Below are positions 63,420 to 64,000 of a stretch of DNA of 64,000 nt, piece after piece. The notes below the pieces were generated by a model. The model made no database searches and was not told the origin of the DNA. It saw only the letters and a program-made list of their open reading frames with translations. How positions within the stretch are numbered: position 1 is the stretch's first letter; each line of letters opens with the position of its first letter. Source of the stretch: Epinephelus fuscoguttatus (lineage: Eukaryota > Chordata > Actinopteri > Perciformes > Serranidae); the NCBI RefSeq assembly GCF_011397635.1, contig NC_064773.1:34109449-34173448 (forward strand), in the 5' to 3' direction. The position numbers and the translations under genes are program-made.

Positions 63420-64000
63420 TGCTCTCACTATTTTTATATTAAACTTTTTTATTATTTTTTTTAAATATTGTGCTTTTGTCATATTGTCTTATAATGGCAG
63501 TGATATCAGTACCAAGGATTTCTTCTTTCAGCCCCATCTCAACTTCTGTGGAAAATAGGCAACATATTGATTTACTGATTGAGTGGGAACAATGTTCAAC
63601 AAAAGCATAACTACACTGAACAAAAACTGACCTGCAACATTTTGTTTCTCCTCCCATTTTTCACAGGGTTAAGTTAAAATATATAAAACTTTTTTAATGC
63701 ACTCAATAGATACAGTCACATTTTTGGTTGCAAATGTGTTAAATCCTTATTAGTAGGCACTTCCCCTTTTCCAATCCCCCTGACAGATGTGTATACCAAT
63801 ATGGTGATTAAACTGCAGCTTAAAGCTAAGGTGTGCCTTGAGATGGTCACAATAAAAGACCACTCTTAAATGTGCACTTTTGTCTTGAAAAAACAATTAA
63901 GATTTTGTATGACTAGCACTACAGAAATGCATTTTTTTTTTTTTTGTCACAGATACCCCAAAGAATCAATCAGTATCTGGTGTGACACCATTTGCCTCAT
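63420..64000. mobile_element. Intron segment of copy B homologous to 2056-2700 of copy A, with interspersed repeat
   Basis: GCTCTCAC..., AAATATTGTGCT, TTATAATGGCAGTGATAT and the repeat with CACTGAACAAAAACTG, CCCCTGACAGATGTGTATACC, GGTGTGCCTTGAGATGGTCACAATAAAAGACCACTCTTAAATGTGCA line up with 2056-2680. The tail with CAGTATCTGGTGTGACACCATTTGCCTCAT continues the same teleost repeat and is cut by the window edge. Confidence 0.75.

Noticed and set aside
1..64000. tRNA, rRNA, CRISPR array or bacterial-type operon
   Set aside because: None was seen. Regular repeats present are micro- or minisatellites and transposon parts, and genes have introns.

Overview
This window looks like nuclear DNA of a ray-finned fish, probably a percomorph teleost. 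It has spliced vertebrate-type exons with GT/AG borders, long AC and AT microsatellites, and a dense mix of transposon families typical of teleosts (L1/Tx1-like and Rex1-like LINEs, a DIRS remnant, hAT, PIF/Harbinger, and THAP and BED zinc-finger transposons). I cannot name the species from sequence alone.

The only host genes I can support are two tandem, same-strand members of the carnitine O-acetyltransferase (CRAT, choline/carnitine acyltransferase) family. Copy A is cut by the left window edge. Its last eight exons lie between 1709 and 12808 and end in a stop codon, with canonical splice sites and matching phases throughout. Copy B begins near 42718 and runs off the right edge. Five of its exons are visible, up to 60280. 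The sequence around 1640-2680 (copy A) recurs around 60050-63880 (copy B), including an old transposon-like insertion in the intron, so the locus arose by tandem duplication.

The most interesting biology is in copy A. It aligns to mammalian CRAT almost without gaps, yet the catalytic histidine position is a cysteine, and the tyrosine, threonine and arginine that hold carnitine are Leu, Ile and Cys. The two lysines that hold CoA are kept. This predicts a non-canonical, possibly non-catalytic CoA-binding paralog. Copy B may be decaying: the second coding exon of the usual CRAT layout was not found, and a 10-bp deletion removes the splice acceptor at 60101-60106.

The rest is layered mobile DNA. 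1-1421: satellite-like repeats and a TIR element. 4600-5540: Rex1-like LINE remnant inside copy A. 7885-8259: DIRS RNase H remnant. 9866-11115: palindromic element. 12900-15835: broken CR1/L2-like LINE carrying a SINE and a hAT-like MITE. 15937-19490: a 3.55-kb element with long inverted ends and a 9-bp target duplication, containing Harbinger-type DNA with a MADF exon. 20540-21530: Harbinger remnant. 21540-24990: two converging LINE copies, one split by a hAT MITE. 28300-33190: nearly full-length L1/Tx1-like LINE on the minus strand. 33467-37565: THAP exons facing an SGNH-hydrolase ORF. 37975-38590: a ~190-bp tandem array. 38711-40170: TIR element. 41776-41847: an almost perfect hairpin. 44939-46250: a MITE next to a LINE remnant. 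50760-55990, within a copy B intron: a two-gene transposon with a SWIM/YqaJ-nuclease gene converging on a THAP/DDE transposase gene, both frameshifted. 61165-62205: hAT element with a BED finger.
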